Positions 9,328-18,929 of a stretch of 64,000 nucleotides of DNA are shown piece after piece (position 1 is the stretch's first letter; every line of letters begins with the position of its first letter). Under the pieces are notes generated by a model. That model was not told the origin of the DNA and searched no databases. It saw only the letters and a list, made by a program, of their open reading frames with translations. The stretch lies in assembly GCF_000016505.1 (NCBI RefSeq), contig NC_009706.1:2480001-2544000 (forward strand), written 5' to 3'. Origin of the DNA: Clostridium kluyveri DSM 555. Lineage in GTDB: Bacteria > Bacillota > Clostridia > Clostridiales > Clostridiaceae. Both the position numbers and the translations under genes were made by a program.

Positions 9328-11511
9328 TCAAGTATTGAATTTTTTTAATATGTGAAGAAGATTGCTGGCCTTTGATGCATTTTCCACAGTAAACATTGCT
9401 ATGGATTTGTTCTCACTTTCTATTTTTTCTATATTATCTGATATATTTATAGAAGTTTCCGTACACTGATTTGCAGAATCTACTATCGAATCCATTATTT
9501 CACTTATTTCTACAGATGAGCTGTTAACATTTTCCGTTAATTCAGAAAATATTTGTATCACAGACTCGAATTTTCTACCATCTTCTTCATATTCATTACT
9601 TATGTCTATAACTTTTTCATAGTCTGACAGAATATTATTCTCTATCATCTTTAACATTCCCTCTGCTGAATCCGACAGTTCTACTACAGATAATAAAATA
9701 TCCTTTACATTGTCCTGTATGGTATTTACCATATCAGAGGACTGTACAGCAAGCTTTCCCACCTCCTCTGCCACTACCATAAATCCTTTTCCATATTCTC
9801 CTGCTTTTACAGACTCAATACGGGCATTTAAAGCCAGCAAATTTATATTTTTTGATATATGTTTTATTTTTTCTGCCACTTTTGAAATAGTACTTACAAC
9901 TTTAACCGCTTCTAATGACTTTTTCAATTTTTCACTGGATTTAATATAATAATCTTCTAAATTACGTTTTGACTCTTCTGTATCCTTTTTAATATTTGCA
10001 GCTTTTTCCTTTATACTCTCTATAAGGATCATTCCTCCATTAACTTCTCTTACTATACCACGTATTTTATCTTTTACTTTTGAAATTTTTTCATCTACTC
10101 CTTCTATGGAATACAATGTTTGTGATATATTAGAACATATTTCAGAGGATTTATCACATACAAGATTTAGTTCTTTATTGGATTTTTCAAACATTTCATT
10201 TACACTATTAGTAACTTTAAGTGTTTGTCTACTTTCTTTTTTTATGCCTTCTATAATATTTTTTATATCCTCCATGGCATAATTTAACGCTGAAGCTGTG
10301 TCTCCAAATTCATCTTTTTGTTCAATTTGTATACTATAGTTTAAATTAAATTTAGATAATTCAAGAGCATATTCCCTTATTTTAAATAGAGGTTTTTTTA
10401 TGCCCCTTGCTATAAGCAGTGCCATAAGAAGCCCTACCACTATAAATATAACAGTTATAAAGATTATTTTGTATTTAAGCACCTGTACTTCATTAAATAT
10501 CTCTTTTTTATCTATGGTGATTCCAAGATACCAATGTGAATTAGGTATAGGTGAATATGCCATAAACATATCCTTTGTTCCTTCCTTATAGTAGCCTGAC
10601 CCACTTTTGCCCTTTATCATATTTCCTTCCAGTTCTGCAAGAGAGGTAAGAGATTTATCTTTCTTCGCATTTTTTATGGTATTATCCCCATTTAAAACCA
10701 GGGTTAAATTCTTATGAACTACTTTAGTACCCTGTTCATTAATTATAAAACAATACCCACTTTTACCAACTTTCATACTCTGAACAAGTTTATTTAAATT
10801 TTCCATACTGATATTTGAAAATAATACTCCCACAACCTTACTGCTATTATCCTTTATAGGAACGGCAACTGCAATTATTTGTTCTCCGTTAACATTAAAA
10901 TAAGGACCTTCAATTTCCGTATTCCCATTCAATGCATTTCTAAGATATTTTGAATCATTACTTTCTAAATTCATCTGTGTTTTTTCCCCACTTTGGATAT
11001 AAGTTAGTCCTTTTAAATTCATTACACTAAGACTTGCATAATTTAATGCTTTTGCCCTTTCTTCTAAGACAGGAATTTGAGAAAGAGGATTCATAGACTT
11101 TATTTCTTCTCTATTTGCTATTTCAATCATAACTTTAGCTTCCTGATTTAACATGGATGCTATCAATTTAGATGATTCCACCGCTTTATCCTGAAGTGAA
11201 GAATCTATACTTTTTTCCATTGTCTTATAGGAACTATAGCAGGCTATTACTCCAAGAACACCACAGATTAATACAACCAATAGAGCTATCTGGGCAATTA
11301 TCTTCACAACTACACTATTAAAAGACAATAAGCCCAATCTCTTTATTTTAGCTTTTAAAAATGGAGACTGAAATTCTCTTATTTTGCTTATTACAAATGA
11401 TAAATTAAATTTTTTTATTTTACTTACTATAAAGGGTAACTTAAATTTTTTTATCTTGTTCTTTATGTAATTAGGTAACTCTGATAATTTAAATTGCCTC
11501 ATTTGAAACAC
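9328..11511 (-). CDS. Methyl-accepting chemotaxis protein with Cache-type sensor
   Basis: The 727-residue protein has an unusual basic N-terminal extension (residues 1-65) before TM1 near 70-92. An extracellular dCache-like domain follows ([55 protein letters not shown]), then TM2 near 350-370, a HAMP region, and a signalling coiled coil. The hairpin tip shows [20 protein letters not shown] and [17 protein letters not shown]. No methyltransferase-binding pentapeptide is visible at the C-terminus. The start is GTG at 11511 with AGGAGG at 8 nt. It probably senses a small ligand such as an amino acid or organic acid and signals to CheA. It is transcribed alone. Confidence 0.93.
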   Translation of the reverse strand: MFQMRQFKLSELPNYIKNKIKKFKLPFIVSKIKKFNLSFVISKIREFQSPFLKAKIKRLGLLSFNSVVVKIIAQIALLVVLICGVLGVIACYSSYKTMEKSIDSSLQDKAVESSKLIASMLNQEAKVMIEIANREEIKSMNPLSQIPVLEERAKALNYASLSVMNLKGLTYIQSGEKTQMNLESNDSKYLRNALNGNTEIEGPYFNVNGEQIIAVAVPIKDNSSKVVGVLFSNISMENLNKLVQSMKVGKSGYCFIINEQGTKVVHKNLTLVLNGDNTIKNAKKDKSLTSLAELEGNMIKGKSGSGYYKEGTKDMFMAYSPIPNSHWYLGITIDKKEIFNEVQVLKYKIIFITVIFIVVGLLMALLIARGIKKPLFKIREYALELSKFNLNYSIQIEQKDEFGDTASALNYAMEDIKNIIEGIKKESRQTLKVTNSVNEMFEKSNKELNLVCDKSSEICSNISQTLYSIEGVDEKISKVKDKIRGIVREVNGGMILIESIKEKAANIKKDTEESKRNLEDYYIKSSEKLKKSLEAVKVVSTISKVAEKIKHISKNINLLALNARIESVKAGEYGKGFMVVAEEVGKLAVQSSDMVNTIQDNVKDILLSVVELSDSAEGMLKMIENNILSDYEKVIDISNEYEEDGRKFESVIQIFSELTENVNSSSVEISEIMDSIVDSANQCTETSINISDNIEKIESENKSIAMFTVENASKASNLLHILKKFNT

Positions 11512-11539
11512 TGCAATTCCCTCCTAATTAAATTCTATA

Positions 11540-11571
11540 TATGAAAAATGCCATTATCTACTATGATAATG
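11540..11571 (-). terminator. Possible terminator of pdxST
   Basis: On the minus strand CATTATC-ATAGTA-GATAATG is followed by GCATTTTTC. It lies about 100 bp past pdxT and just ahead of the chemoreceptor gene. Confidence 0.4.
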
Positions 11572-11676
11572 TATGAATTTTAACTTATGGTTAAGAAATT
11601 GCATTCTTAAATTAAACTTAACTTAGAATTAACCTATGTTTAATTTAAATACTATCATTCTAAAGTTCTAAATTTT

Positions 11677-12243
11677 TTATCTGCACGTAGATAAAAAGTA
11701 TTTATGAAAACTTAAATCATCTGTAAGTTCAGGATGAAATGAAGTTACGAGAATATTTTTATATCTTGCAGCAACTACATTGCCTTTTATACTGCATAAA
11801 CTTTTCACATTACTGCCAAGGTAGGTAATAAAGGGGGCTCTTATAAAAACCAGAGGTATCTTAGAAGATGATATATCAGGAATTAGTGTCTCATAATAAA
11901 AACTATCTATTTGACTTCCATATGCATTTCTTCTTACTTTAATATCTATAACCTTAAGATAACTTTTATTTGAATTCTCTATGGAATTTGCAAGTAATAT
12001 CATACCGGCACAAGTTCCCCAGGTTGGCAGTCCTTTGAGTATTTTTTCTCTTAAAGGTTCAAGCATATCTGTATCCATTAAAAGTTTACCCATAGTAGTA
12101 CTCTCTCCACCTGGGAGTATAATCCCATCAATATTATTTAATTCATATTTATTCTTTATTTCTACAGGAATAGCTTTAAGTGATTCAATATGATGAATAT
12201 GTTCTATTACCCCTCCTTGAAATGATAATACTCCTATTCTCAT
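11677..12243 (-). CDS. pdxT: Pyridoxal 5'-phosphate synthase glutaminase subunit PdxT
   Basis: This 188-residue class I glutaminase carries [13 protein letters not shown] near residue 42, the nucleophile Cys in [10 protein letters not shown] near 78, and the His-Glu pair in SFHPELTDD near 169. PdxT releases ammonia from glutamine and channels it to PdxS for PLP synthesis. It starts 3 nt after the pdxS stop, as in most DXP-independent PLP operons. Confidence 0.96.
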
Positions 12244-12246
12244 ATC

Positions 12247-13116
12247 CTACCATCCCCGCCCTGCATATTTCTCTTTTAAGTTTTCAATTTCAATTCCAGG
12301 CATGGGCTCTCCAATATCTTCTGAAACTTCCTGAATTGTCTTAGGATCATTGTAATAAGTTGTGGCAAGTACAATAGCATGGGCTCTTTTTTCTGGATTT
12401 TCAGATTTAAATATTCCCGAGCCTACAAATACACCTTCGGCCCCCAACTGCATCATAAGTGCTGCATCTGCAGGAGTTGCAATTCCACCTGCTGCAAAGT
12501 TTACTACAGGAAGTTTTCCATTTTCCCATACATATTTTATTAAATCATAAAGTGCCTGAAATTCTTTTGCAAATGTCATGAGTTCTTCAGGTTTTGCACT
12601 TTTAACTTTTCCTATCTCATCTATCATAGTTCTCATATGGGTTACAGCTTCAACTACATTTCCAGTGCCAGCCTCTCCTTTAGTCCTTATCATGGATGCT
12701 CCTTCCCCTATTCTTCTAAGTGCTTCTCCCAAATTTCTAGCTCCACATACAAAAGGTACTTCAAAATCCCACTTATTTATGTGATAAAAGCTATCTGCAG
12801 GAGTTAAAACCTCACTTTCATCTATAAAATCTATATTTAATTGCTGTAATACCTGAGCTTCTACAAAATGTCCTATTCTAACTTTTGCCATAACAGGTAT
12901 TGACACCGCCTTTTTTATTTCTTTTATCATTTTAGGATCGGACATTCTTGCAACTCCACCCTGTTTTCTTATATCTGAGGGTACTCTTTCAAGAGCCATA
13001 ACAGCACAAGCTCCTGCCTTTTCAGCAATAACGGCTTGTTCTTTATTTACCACATCCATTATCACTCCACCTTTTAACATTTGAGCTAAATTTTTATTTA
13101 TTTCATATTTGTTCAT
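12247..13116 (-). CDS. pdxS: Pyridoxal 5'-phosphate synthase subunit PdxS
   Basis: This 289-residue TIM-barrel synthase shows the family motifs [18 protein letters not shown] near residue 45, [16 protein letters not shown] near 75 with the active-site Lys, and [20 protein letters not shown] near 205. It combines ribose 5-phosphate, glyceraldehyde 3-phosphate and ammonia to make PLP. It leads the pdxST operon. A perfect 18-bp palindrome overlaps the likely promoter. No MocR/PdxR-type regulator is adjacent. Confidence 0.97.
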   Translation of the reverse strand: MNKYEINKNLAQMLKGGVIMDVVNKEQAVIAEKAGACAVMALERVPSDIRKQGGVARMSDPKMIKEIKKAVSIPVMAKVRIGHFVEAQVLQQLNIDFIDESEVLTPADSFYHINKWDFEVPFVCGARNLGEALRRIGEGASMIRTKGEAGTGNVVEAVTHMRTMIDEIGKVKSAKPEELMTFAKEFQALYDLIKYVWENGKLPVVNFAAGGIATPADAALMMQLGAEGVFVGSGIFKSENPEKRAHAIVLATTYYNDPKTIQEVSEDIGEPMPGIEIENLKEKYAGRGW

Positions 13117-13168
13117 ACTATTTTTCCCCCTATAATATTTATTAAGTGATTTAAAATCAGATAATTAT

Positions 13169-13212
13169 ATTATATTTTATATATCATATTTGCCAAATGT
13201 ACCGGTACATTT
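13169..13212 (-). promoter_or_regulatory. pdxS promoter with a perfect 18-bp palindrome
   Basis: On the minus strand TTGGCA (13191-13196) and TATAAT (13169-13174) are 16 bp apart, a good SigA-type promoter. The perfect palindrome AAATGTACCGGTACATTT (13195-13212) overlaps the upstream edge of the -35 box. Its position suits an operator for a repressor or activator of PLP synthesis. The regulator is not identified. Confidence 0.6.
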
Positions 13213-13238
13213 TAAGATTAATTTAATTTTCTCAAGCT

Positions 13239-13270
13239 AAAGAGCTTATCCCATAACTGATAAGCTCTTT
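13239..13270 (-). terminator. Terminator of the phosphodiesterase-family gene
   Basis: AAAGAGCTTATC (13239-13250) pairs perfectly with GATAAGCTCTTT (13259-13270) over an 8-nt loop, directly after the stop of the phosphatase-family gene at 13282. Confidence 0.7.
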
Positions 13271-13281
13271 TAACATTGCTA

Positions 13282-14610
13282 TTAATTACTAATTTGTTTT
13301 GTACAATTTTCATCCAATATATATTCTAAGACTTTTCCATCTGTATTTTTCAATTCTAATCCTAACAGCTTAGCAATAGTTGGTCCTTCATCCACTAAAC
13401 TCATCTCTTCTACAATTACTCCTTTTTTTATCCCCTTGCCTGATGCCATAAATACAGTAGTATAATCAGGCTTAAAAGGAGAATATCCATGGTTGCATAA
13501 CTTACATCCATTTTCTCTCTGTAAATTCCCCCCATTAAATTCCTCTATCAACTTTCCACAAATCTTATCTTGAAAATAATAGGGAAGTTTTGCCTCAAGC
13601 AACAAAGAACACCTCCCATCAGCACCAAATTCTAAAGCTTTTTCCCTGGAATAAATAGCATCTATACATTCATGTACTCTATTGAAATCCTCAATTAACT
13701 TTGTAATTTCTTTTAATATTTTAAAATTATTTTCTTTTACGTATAAATACCCACAACCATCACAACTTTTAAATATAGCCTTATAGTCAATTATCTTACC
13801 TTTTGAATTGACTTCAATATACCCTCTATCTCTCAAAAGGATATTAAGATTAATTACCTTATTCACATCCAGACTGCTGTGGTCACCTAAAATAATAATA
13901 GTACTTTCCTCATATATACCTTTTTCTTTAAGTGCCTGTACTATTTCTCCTATTCTTTTATCATGCCTTTTTAAAGCAAGTTTGGCCTCCTTGGAATTAA
14001 AGCCATAATCATGCCTTATGCTATCTAAATCCGTATAATGCACTAAAGTTAAATCCAGCCACTTATTCTCTATAGTATATAATAATGACTGGTGAACAAA
14101 ATTATCAAGGTTGGGTTGTCTTATACCATCTCTTAAATAACCGAACCTTTTATTTAACTCATATTGAAATAAAGGAGTACCATTTAACAAGGACACCAGA
14201 ATCTGACTTTTCCAAAACCTATTGGCAAAAATCTCCGGCATATTGTACTGTATTTTTGACTTCGCAGTAACAGGCCACAGCAGTGCTCCTACTTTCATTC
14301 CCTTTTCTACAGCCAGGTCATAAAAAGTATCTCCTTTTATATTATCCCTATACCAATACCAATCTGGAGATTTTCTATTAGGCTGAAGCAAAGTATTATT
14401 TACTATTCCATGATTTTTAGGATATTTTCCTGTAACAATAGATACATGGGCAGGATAAGTTAATGTAGGATATACACTATACACATTTTTACAGTAGGAA
14501 GCTTCAGCTAGAAAGTTTTTAAAATTGGGTAAAGTGCTGATATATTGAAAATCCAAACTAGATAATGCATCTAATGAAATAACATATAAGTATTTTGATA
14601 TTGCACTCAT
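13282..14610 (-). CDS. Alkaline-phosphatase-superfamily nucleotide pyrophosphatase/phosphodiesterase
   Basis: The 442-residue protein has the nucleotide pyrophosphatase/phosphodiesterase motifs. These are VISLDALSSLDF near residue 11, the nucleophile Thr in PTLTYPAHVSIVTGKYPKNH near 47, LVHYTDLDSIRHDYGF near 175 and IILGDHSSLD near 220. A C-terminal metal-His region, GYSPFKPDYTTVFMASGKG, follows. There is no signal peptide, so it likely acts in the cytosol, unlike many secreted members. A CDGCGYLYVKE and a CKLCNHG element supply extra cysteines of unknown role. Members hydrolyse phosphodiester or pyrophosphate bonds; the substrate cannot be told. It is divergent from birA. Confidence 0.87.
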   Translation of the reverse strand: MSAISKYLYVISLDALSSLDFQYISTLPNFKNFLAEASYCKNVYSVYPTLTYPAHVSIVTGKYPKNHGIVNNTLLQPNRKSPDWYWYRDNIKGDTFYDLAVEKGMKVGALLWPVTAKSKIQYNMPEIFANRFWKSQILVSLLNGTPLFQYELNKRFGYLRDGIRQPNLDNFVHQSLLYTIENKWLDLTLVHYTDLDSIRHDYGFNSKEAKLALKRHDKRIGEIVQALKEKGIYEESTIIILGDHSSLDVNKVINLNILLRDRGYIEVNSKGKIIDYKAIFKSCDGCGYLYVKENNFKILKEITKLIEDFNRVHECIDAIYSREKALEFGADGRCSLLLEAKLPYYFQDKICGKLIEEFNGGNLQRENGCKLCNHGYSPFKPDYTTVFMASGKGIKKGVIVEEMSLVDEGPTIAKLLGLELKNTDGKVLEYILDENCTKQISN

Positions 14611-14804
14611 ATAATTTACCCTTTCTTGAATAATAAATTTTTAAATATACAAATTATATCTATATAAGTTTACATAAGCATTAACTTAATGTAAAAATAA
14701 TTAAACATTACTAAATATATATAATTAATAACATTATAACATCTCTAGAAAGTGTGTAACTGTGTTATAATACCCTTAAATACTATAAAAAGGTGGTTTT
14801 TTAT

Positions 14805-15791
14805 ATGAAATATGAAGTACTTCATATATTAAAAAAAAATACCCATACATTTGTATCCGGTCAATTAATAAGCGACAAACTGGGTGTAAGCCGTACTGCT
14901 GTGTGGAAATACATAAATAATTTAAAAAAAGAAGGCTATATAATAGACTCTTCTTCCAAAAAGGGATATAAATTATTGGAATCTCCAGACATGCTATCTT
15001 TTGAAGAAATTGAAAAATACTTAAAAACAAAGTATATAGGTAAAAAAATTGTCTATCTTGAAAGCGTAGATTCTACTAATAATAAAGCAAAAGAGCTGGC
15101 CAGTAAAGGTGAAAATCATGGCACTTTAGTCATAGCTGAGGAACAACTAGGAGGCCGCGGAAGGCTGGGAAGAGCATGGTGTTCTCCTAAGTACAAGGGT
15201 ATATGGCTATCTATAATCTTAAGGCCAGATATAAACCCCATGCAAATACCTAAGCTCACTCAAATAGCCGCCGCTTCCGTAATAGAAAGCTTAAAGGATT
15301 TTAAAATAGAAGCAACTATAAAATGGCCTAACGATATAATACTCAATGGTAAAAAAATATGTGGTATTTTAACTGAAATGAATGCCGAAATGAATAAAGT
15401 ACACTATGTAGTATTAGGGATAGGTATAAATGCCAACTTAGGTGAAGAAGATTTTCAAAAGGATATACTGAGTAAAGCCACATCTATTAAAATAGAGACA
15501 GGACTTACTTTAGATAGAAAATCCTTTGTAGGAAATTTAGTAAATAAATTCGAATACTTATATGAAGAATTTGAAAAAACACAAAATATTGAATCTTCTA
15601 TAAAAATTTGCAGAACCAATTCTGCCGTTATAGGAAAAATTATAAGAATAATTAGAGGGGAAAATGAAACCTTTGCAAAAGCTTTAGATCTAGATAAAAA
15701 TGGAGGATTAATAGTTCAATATGAAAATGGAACCCGTGAAAATCTTATATCTGGGGAAATTTCTATACGAGGATTAAATGGATATATTTAA
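14805..15791 (+). CDS. birA: Biotin-protein ligase and biotin operon repressor BirA
   Basis: The N-terminal winged helix (residues ~1-60) contains SDKLGVSRTAVWKYINNLKK. It is followed by the ligase domain with SVDSTNNKAKELA near 90, the biotinyl-AMP loop GGRGRLGRAW near 120, IKWPNDIILNGKKICGIL near 180 and a C-terminal SH3-like domain. BirA attaches biotin to carboxylases and, when HTH-bearing, represses biotin genes. The in-frame GTG at 14793 lies inside the ribosome-binding site; AAAGGTGG is 8 nt before the ATG at 14805, giving 328 aa. A TATAAT at 14766-14771 may be its -10 box. Confidence 0.95.
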   Translation: MKYEVLHILKKNTHTFVSGQLISDKLGVSRTAVWKYINNLKKEGYIIDSSSKKGYKLLESPDMLSFEEIEKYLKTKYIGKKIVYLESVDSTNNKAKELASKGENHGTLVIAEEQLGGRGRLGRAWCSPKYKGIWLSIILRPDINPMQIPKLTQIAAASVIESLKDFKIEATIKWPNDIILNGKKICGILTEMNAEMNKVHYVVLGIGINANLGEEDFQKDILSKATSIKIETGLTLDRKSFVGNLVNKFEYLYEEFEKTQNIESSIKICRTNSAVIGKIIRIIRGENETFAKALDLDKNGGLIVQYENGTRENLISGEISIRGLNGYI

Positions 15792-15872
15792 AATTTAGTA
15801 TTTCTATGTTTAAATTAAATCAAAATAGTAAACCATAATATATATTAAAATATCTTCAGGATGTGTTCAATT

Positions 15873-17039
15873 ATGATTTTAATAAAAAATGTAGAAATAT
15901 TTGCTCCCGAGTCTTTGGGAAAAAAAGACATATTAATATGTTTTGATAAAATAGCCTATATATCTGAAAATACACATATACCCAAAGGAAATTTTCCTGA
16001 AATTGAAATAATAGAGGGAAATGGCCTAAAAGCAGCTCCGGGTATAATTGACCTTCACATACATATAAACGGTGCTGGAGGTGAAGGAGGATTTAATACC
16101 CGTACCCCCGAGATGAATCTCACAGATTTTACTTTAAATGGCATTACAACCTGTATAGGTCTTTTGGGTACAGACGGAATAACAAGAAATATGGGTGCAT
16201 TACTGGCAAAATCAAGAGCTCTTGAAATAGAAGGCTTATCTACATACTGCTGGACAGGATGTTATGCAGTACCTACAAGAACCCTTACAGACAGCATAAG
16301 AGGAGATATAATACTCGTAGATAAAATAATAGGGGCCGGTGAAATAGCCATTTCAGATCACAGGGGAAGTCATCCTTCTGAAAATGATTTAATACATTTA
16401 GCCTGTGAAACCAGAGTAGGTGGACTCATTTCAGACAAATGCGGAATATTACATATGCATGTAGGTGATGGAAAGAATGGATTAAATGCCGTATTTAATT
16501 TGATAGATAACTCAAATATACCTTTTGAGAACTTATTGCCTACACACCTTAATAGAAATAGTCTATTACGTAAACAATGTGTAGAATATGTAAAAATCGG
16601 TGGTTTTGTGGACATAACCACTGGAATTAAAAATGAAGGAGATGAAGCTGTAAGTGCCTCTCAGCTATACAATACATTACTAAAAGAACATATTTCTCCT
16701 TATCACATAACAATGAGTTCTGATGCTGGAGGCAGTATGCCATTCTTTGATGACAAAGGTAATCTAACTAAACTAACCAGAGGTATGCCAAATACAAACA
16801 TTAACTCAATAAAAGAATCTATAGAGTTGGGTATACCTTTGGAGCTGGCTCTCATTCCCCTTACTTCCTCCCCTGCAAAATTGCTAAAATTGAAAAACAA
16901 AGGCAAAATAACTGAAGGCTGTGATGCTGATTTAATTTTATTAGACAATAAATTAAATATTAATACTGTCATAAGCAAAGGGAAAGTAATGGTTCAAAAT
17001 TACTCCCCCTTAGTTTACGGTACCTTTGAAAATAGTTAA
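15873..17039 (+). CDS. iadA: Beta-aspartyl (isoaspartyl) dipeptidase
   Basis: This amidohydrolase-fold enzyme shows DLHIHINGAGGEGGFNTRTP near residue 63, ISDHRGSHPSENDLI near 165, the metal His in LHMHVGDG near 195 and PTHLNRNSL near 225, and the catalytic Asp in MSSDAGGSMPFFD near 282. IadA cleaves isoaspartyl dipeptides formed by protein ageing. The ATG at 15861 abuts the AGGA site directly, whereas the ATG at 15873 lies 11 nt away, so 15873 (388 aa) is preferred. It follows birA by about 80 bp on the same strand, and its 3' end overlaps the convergent ferredoxin-like gene by 4 bp. Confidence 0.93.
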   Translation: MILIKNVEIFAPESLGKKDILICFDKIAYISENTHIPKGNFPEIEIIEGNGLKAAPGIIDLHIHINGAGGEGGFNTRTPEMNLTDFTLNGITTCIGLLGTDGITRNMGALLAKSRALEIEGLSTYCWTGCYAVPTRTLTDSIRGDIILVDKIIGAGEIAISDHRGSHPSENDLIHLACETRVGGLISDKCGILHMHVGDGKNGLNAVFNLIDNSNIPFENLLPTHLNRNSLLRKQCVEYVKIGGFVDITTGIKNEGDEAVSASQLYNTLLKEHISPYHITMSSDAGGSMPFFDDKGNLTKLTRGMPNTNINSIKESIELGIPLELALIPLTSSPAKLLKLKNKGKITEGCDADLILLDNKLNINTVISKGKVMVQNYSPLVYGTFENS

Positions 17040-17785
17040 GAGTTGAAAATAATATTCCCCTCTGTAGATATTATAACTTCCCTGTATGAAAGTATAGTTT
17101 GTGTTTTCAACATAGCATTTTTAACTGCATTTACAATGCCGCTGCAGCAGGGTACTTCCATTCTGACCACAGTTATACTTTTTAAGTTATTGTTTTTTAT
17201 AATTTCTATAAATTTATCCTCATAATATTTTATATCATCTAGTTTAGGACATCCTATTACCGTGATGTGGTTCTTTATGAAATCTTTATGGAAATTACCG
17301 TAGGCATAAGCGCTACAGTCAGCAGCTACAAGTAAGTTTGCCTCTTTAAGATAGTCTGCATTGCTATTTATAAGTTTTAATTGAACGGGCCATTGATTTA
17401 ATTCAGATGTACTCTTTAATGCATCTGATATATTCTCTGTATTTTTCACCTTTACTTTATCATCATGGTAATTTCTCTTTATTTTTTTTGCAGCTGTACC
17501 CGGACATCCACAGGGCATTGGTTTTTGTTCTTTCAATTTTTTTATTTCTTTAATTCTCTTTGTAACAAGCTCCTCATCATATGCTCTACTTTCCCTTTCA
17601 ATTATACTTATAGCGCCAGTAGGACACTCAGGAAGGCAGTCTCCCAGTCCATCACAATACTCATCACTTATAAGCTTTGCTTTCCCATTTACCAATTCTA
17701 TGGCATTTTCATGACATGCCTCTGCACACAAACCGCATCCATTACACTTTTCTTCATTTATATCAACAATTTTTCTTATCATCAT
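17036..17785 (-). CDS. 4Fe-4S ferredoxin-domain protein
   Basis: The N-terminal ~60 residues form a two-cluster ferredoxin domain: CNGCGLCAEACHENAI, then the variant CDGLGDCLPECPTGAI, which has Cx5Cx3C spacing. A conserved PCGCPG follows near residue 95. The C-terminal half has VAADCSAYAYGNFHKDF and VPCCSGIVNAVK, motifs of a fairly widespread anaerobe family. The role is probably electron transfer or redox sensing in the cytosol; no enzyme activity is established. It is divergent from a Crp/Fnr regulator with a palindrome between them, which suggests control by that regulator. Confidence 0.82.
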   Translation of the reverse strand: MMIRKIVDINEEKCNGCGLCAEACHENAIELVNGKAKLISDEYCDGLGDCLPECPTGAISIIERESRAYDEELVTKRIKEIKKLKEQKPMPCGCPGTAAKKIKRNYHDDKVKVKNTENISDALKSTSELNQWPVQLKLINSNADYLKEANLLVAADCSAYAYGNFHKDFIKNHITVIGCPKLDDIKYYEDKFIEIIKNNNLKSITVVRMEVPCCSGIVNAVKNAMLKTQTILSYREVIISTEGNIIFNS

Positions 17786-17839
17786 ATATTCCTCCCTTAT
17801 CTTGATATGTTCATTATAATAGAATATAATTTTAATATC

Positions 17840-17855
17840 TGTAACTTACGTTACA
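17840..17855. promoter_or_regulatory. Crp/Fnr-type palindrome between divergent genes
   Basis: TGTAAC (17840-17845) and GTTACA (17850-17855) are perfect inverted half sites separated by TTAC. The geometry of 6-4-6 fits a Crp/Fnr-family dimer. It lies 50 bp upstream of the Crp/Fnr gene and 55 bp upstream of the ferredoxin-like gene, so it may control both. The same motif is not seen upstream of hcp in this window. Confidence 0.6.
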
Positions 17856-17905
17856 CGTGTAATAATTAAGTGTAAAAATATTATATCAGATAATGGGAGA
17901 CTAAT

Positions 17906-18583
17906 ATGGAAAACGCTATTAATGCACTAGAGAAATGTGTGCTTACAAAAAATTTTTCTAAAGAATCCATAGAAGATTTTTTAAAAAATATAAATTATAC
18001 CCTCTCCTCCTACTCTAAAGGAGAAATTATAGCCGTGGAAGAATGGAATTGTTCCAAAATAGGCATAGTTATAAAAGGAAATGTGGAGGTACAAAAAATA
18101 TTCGCCTCTGGAAAAACTATTACAATAAGCAGGCTGGAAGAAAGTGATATTTTTGGAGAAGTTATAATATTTTCTAACAGGAGCACCTACCCTGCTACCA
18201 TAGTTTCATCAAATGAATCTATTATAATGTTTATCTCCAAAGAGGATATATTGAACATATTTCCCTTATTTCCTGCATTTTTAAATAACTTCATGACTTT
18301 ATTATCCGACAAAATATTAATGTTAAATAGAAAACTTAAAAACATATCTTATGAAACTATTCGTCAAAAAATTGCTTTTTATATTTTAGAGGAATATGCC
18401 CAGAAAAAAAATTTAAAGATACATTTATCCTATACACGAAAAGAAATGGCAGAACTGCTTGGAATTCCGAGGCCCTCTCTCTCAAGGGAACTTATAAATA
18501 TGAAAAGGGATAATATAATAGACTTTCATAGAAATAACATTGTAATAAAAGATCTGGAAACTTTAAGAAATTTATTATTTTGA
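17906..18583 (+). CDS. Crp/Fnr-family transcriptional regulator
   Basis: The 225-residue protein has an N-terminal cyclic-nucleotide-binding fold (KGEIIAVEEWNCSKIGIVIKG near 38-60, then SDIFGEVIIFSNRSTYPATI) and a C-terminal winged helix (YTRKEMAELLGIPRPSLSRE near 175). The arginine-glutamate pair used to bind cAMP in Crp is not evident, and there is no N-terminal Fnr cysteine cluster. Its effector may be a haem, nitric oxide or another redox signal. It is divergent from a ferredoxin-like gene, an arrangement seen with anaerobe nitrosative-stress regulators. A strong terminator follows. Confidence 0.9.
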   Translation: MENAINALEKCVLTKNFSKESIEDFLKNINYTLSSYSKGEIIAVEEWNCSKIGIVIKGNVEVQKIFASGKTITISRLEESDIFGEVIIFSNRSTYPATIVSSNESIIMFISKEDILNIFPLFPAFLNNFMTLLSDKILMLNRKLKNISYETIRQKIAFYILEEYAQKKNLKIHLSYTRKEMAELLGIPRPSLSRELINMKRDNIIDFHRNNIVIKDLETLRNLLF

Positions 18584-18590
18584 CAATTAA

Positions 18591-18622
18591 AAAGGAAACG
18601 AAAAATTTTTCGTTTCCCCTTT
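18591..18622 (+). terminator. Terminator of the Crp/Fnr gene
   Basis: GGAAACGAAAAA (18594-18605) is complementary to the adjoining TTTTTCGTTTCC (18606-18617), followed by CCTTT. It lies 8 bp after the stop codon and also separates the gene from the convergent small Cys-rich gene. Confidence 0.75.
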
Positions 18623-18633
18623 AATAATTCATT

Positions 18634-18744
18634 CTAGCACCATGAATCGCATCCGCATCCACAGCATAATAATAATATTATTATTATTACTACTATTTCT
18701 TTTCCGCGTCCATGTCCATATCCACCATCACATCTGCGTGACAT
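18634..18744 (-). CDS. Tiny Cys/Gly-rich membrane peptide (copy A, 36 aa)
   Basis: This short gene reads MSRRCDGGYGHGRGKE, a hydrophobic run of ten I/V/L residues, then CCGCGCDSWC. AAGGAGGGATC at 6 nt before the ATG is an excellent ribosome-binding site. It is paralogous to the 40-aa gene at 18930-19052: same MSR start, GRGKE before the hydrophobic run, CCG after it, and a Cys at the very end. A Gly/Arg head, one short membrane segment and a Cys-rich tail suggest a small membrane peptide. Similar small clostridial proteins exist, some sporulation-linked, but no function is established. Six cysteines in 36 residues could bind metal or form disulfides. Confidence 0.72.
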   Translation of the reverse strand: MSRRCDGGYGHGRGKEIVVIIIILLLCCGCGCDSWC

Positions 18745-18929
18745 AAAGATCCCTCCTTGTTATCCTTAAACACATATTTTAAGTTATCTAACTTATCATC
18801 ATCTGTTTCATGCCTTATCGCTTTATAAGCCTATAAGGCTAATTGGTGAATTACAAAATCTATTTAATAAAAAGCATGTATCTTTTTATTAAATCTTTTT
18901 TACTTCCTTAGTTATTTAAAACATTCTCT

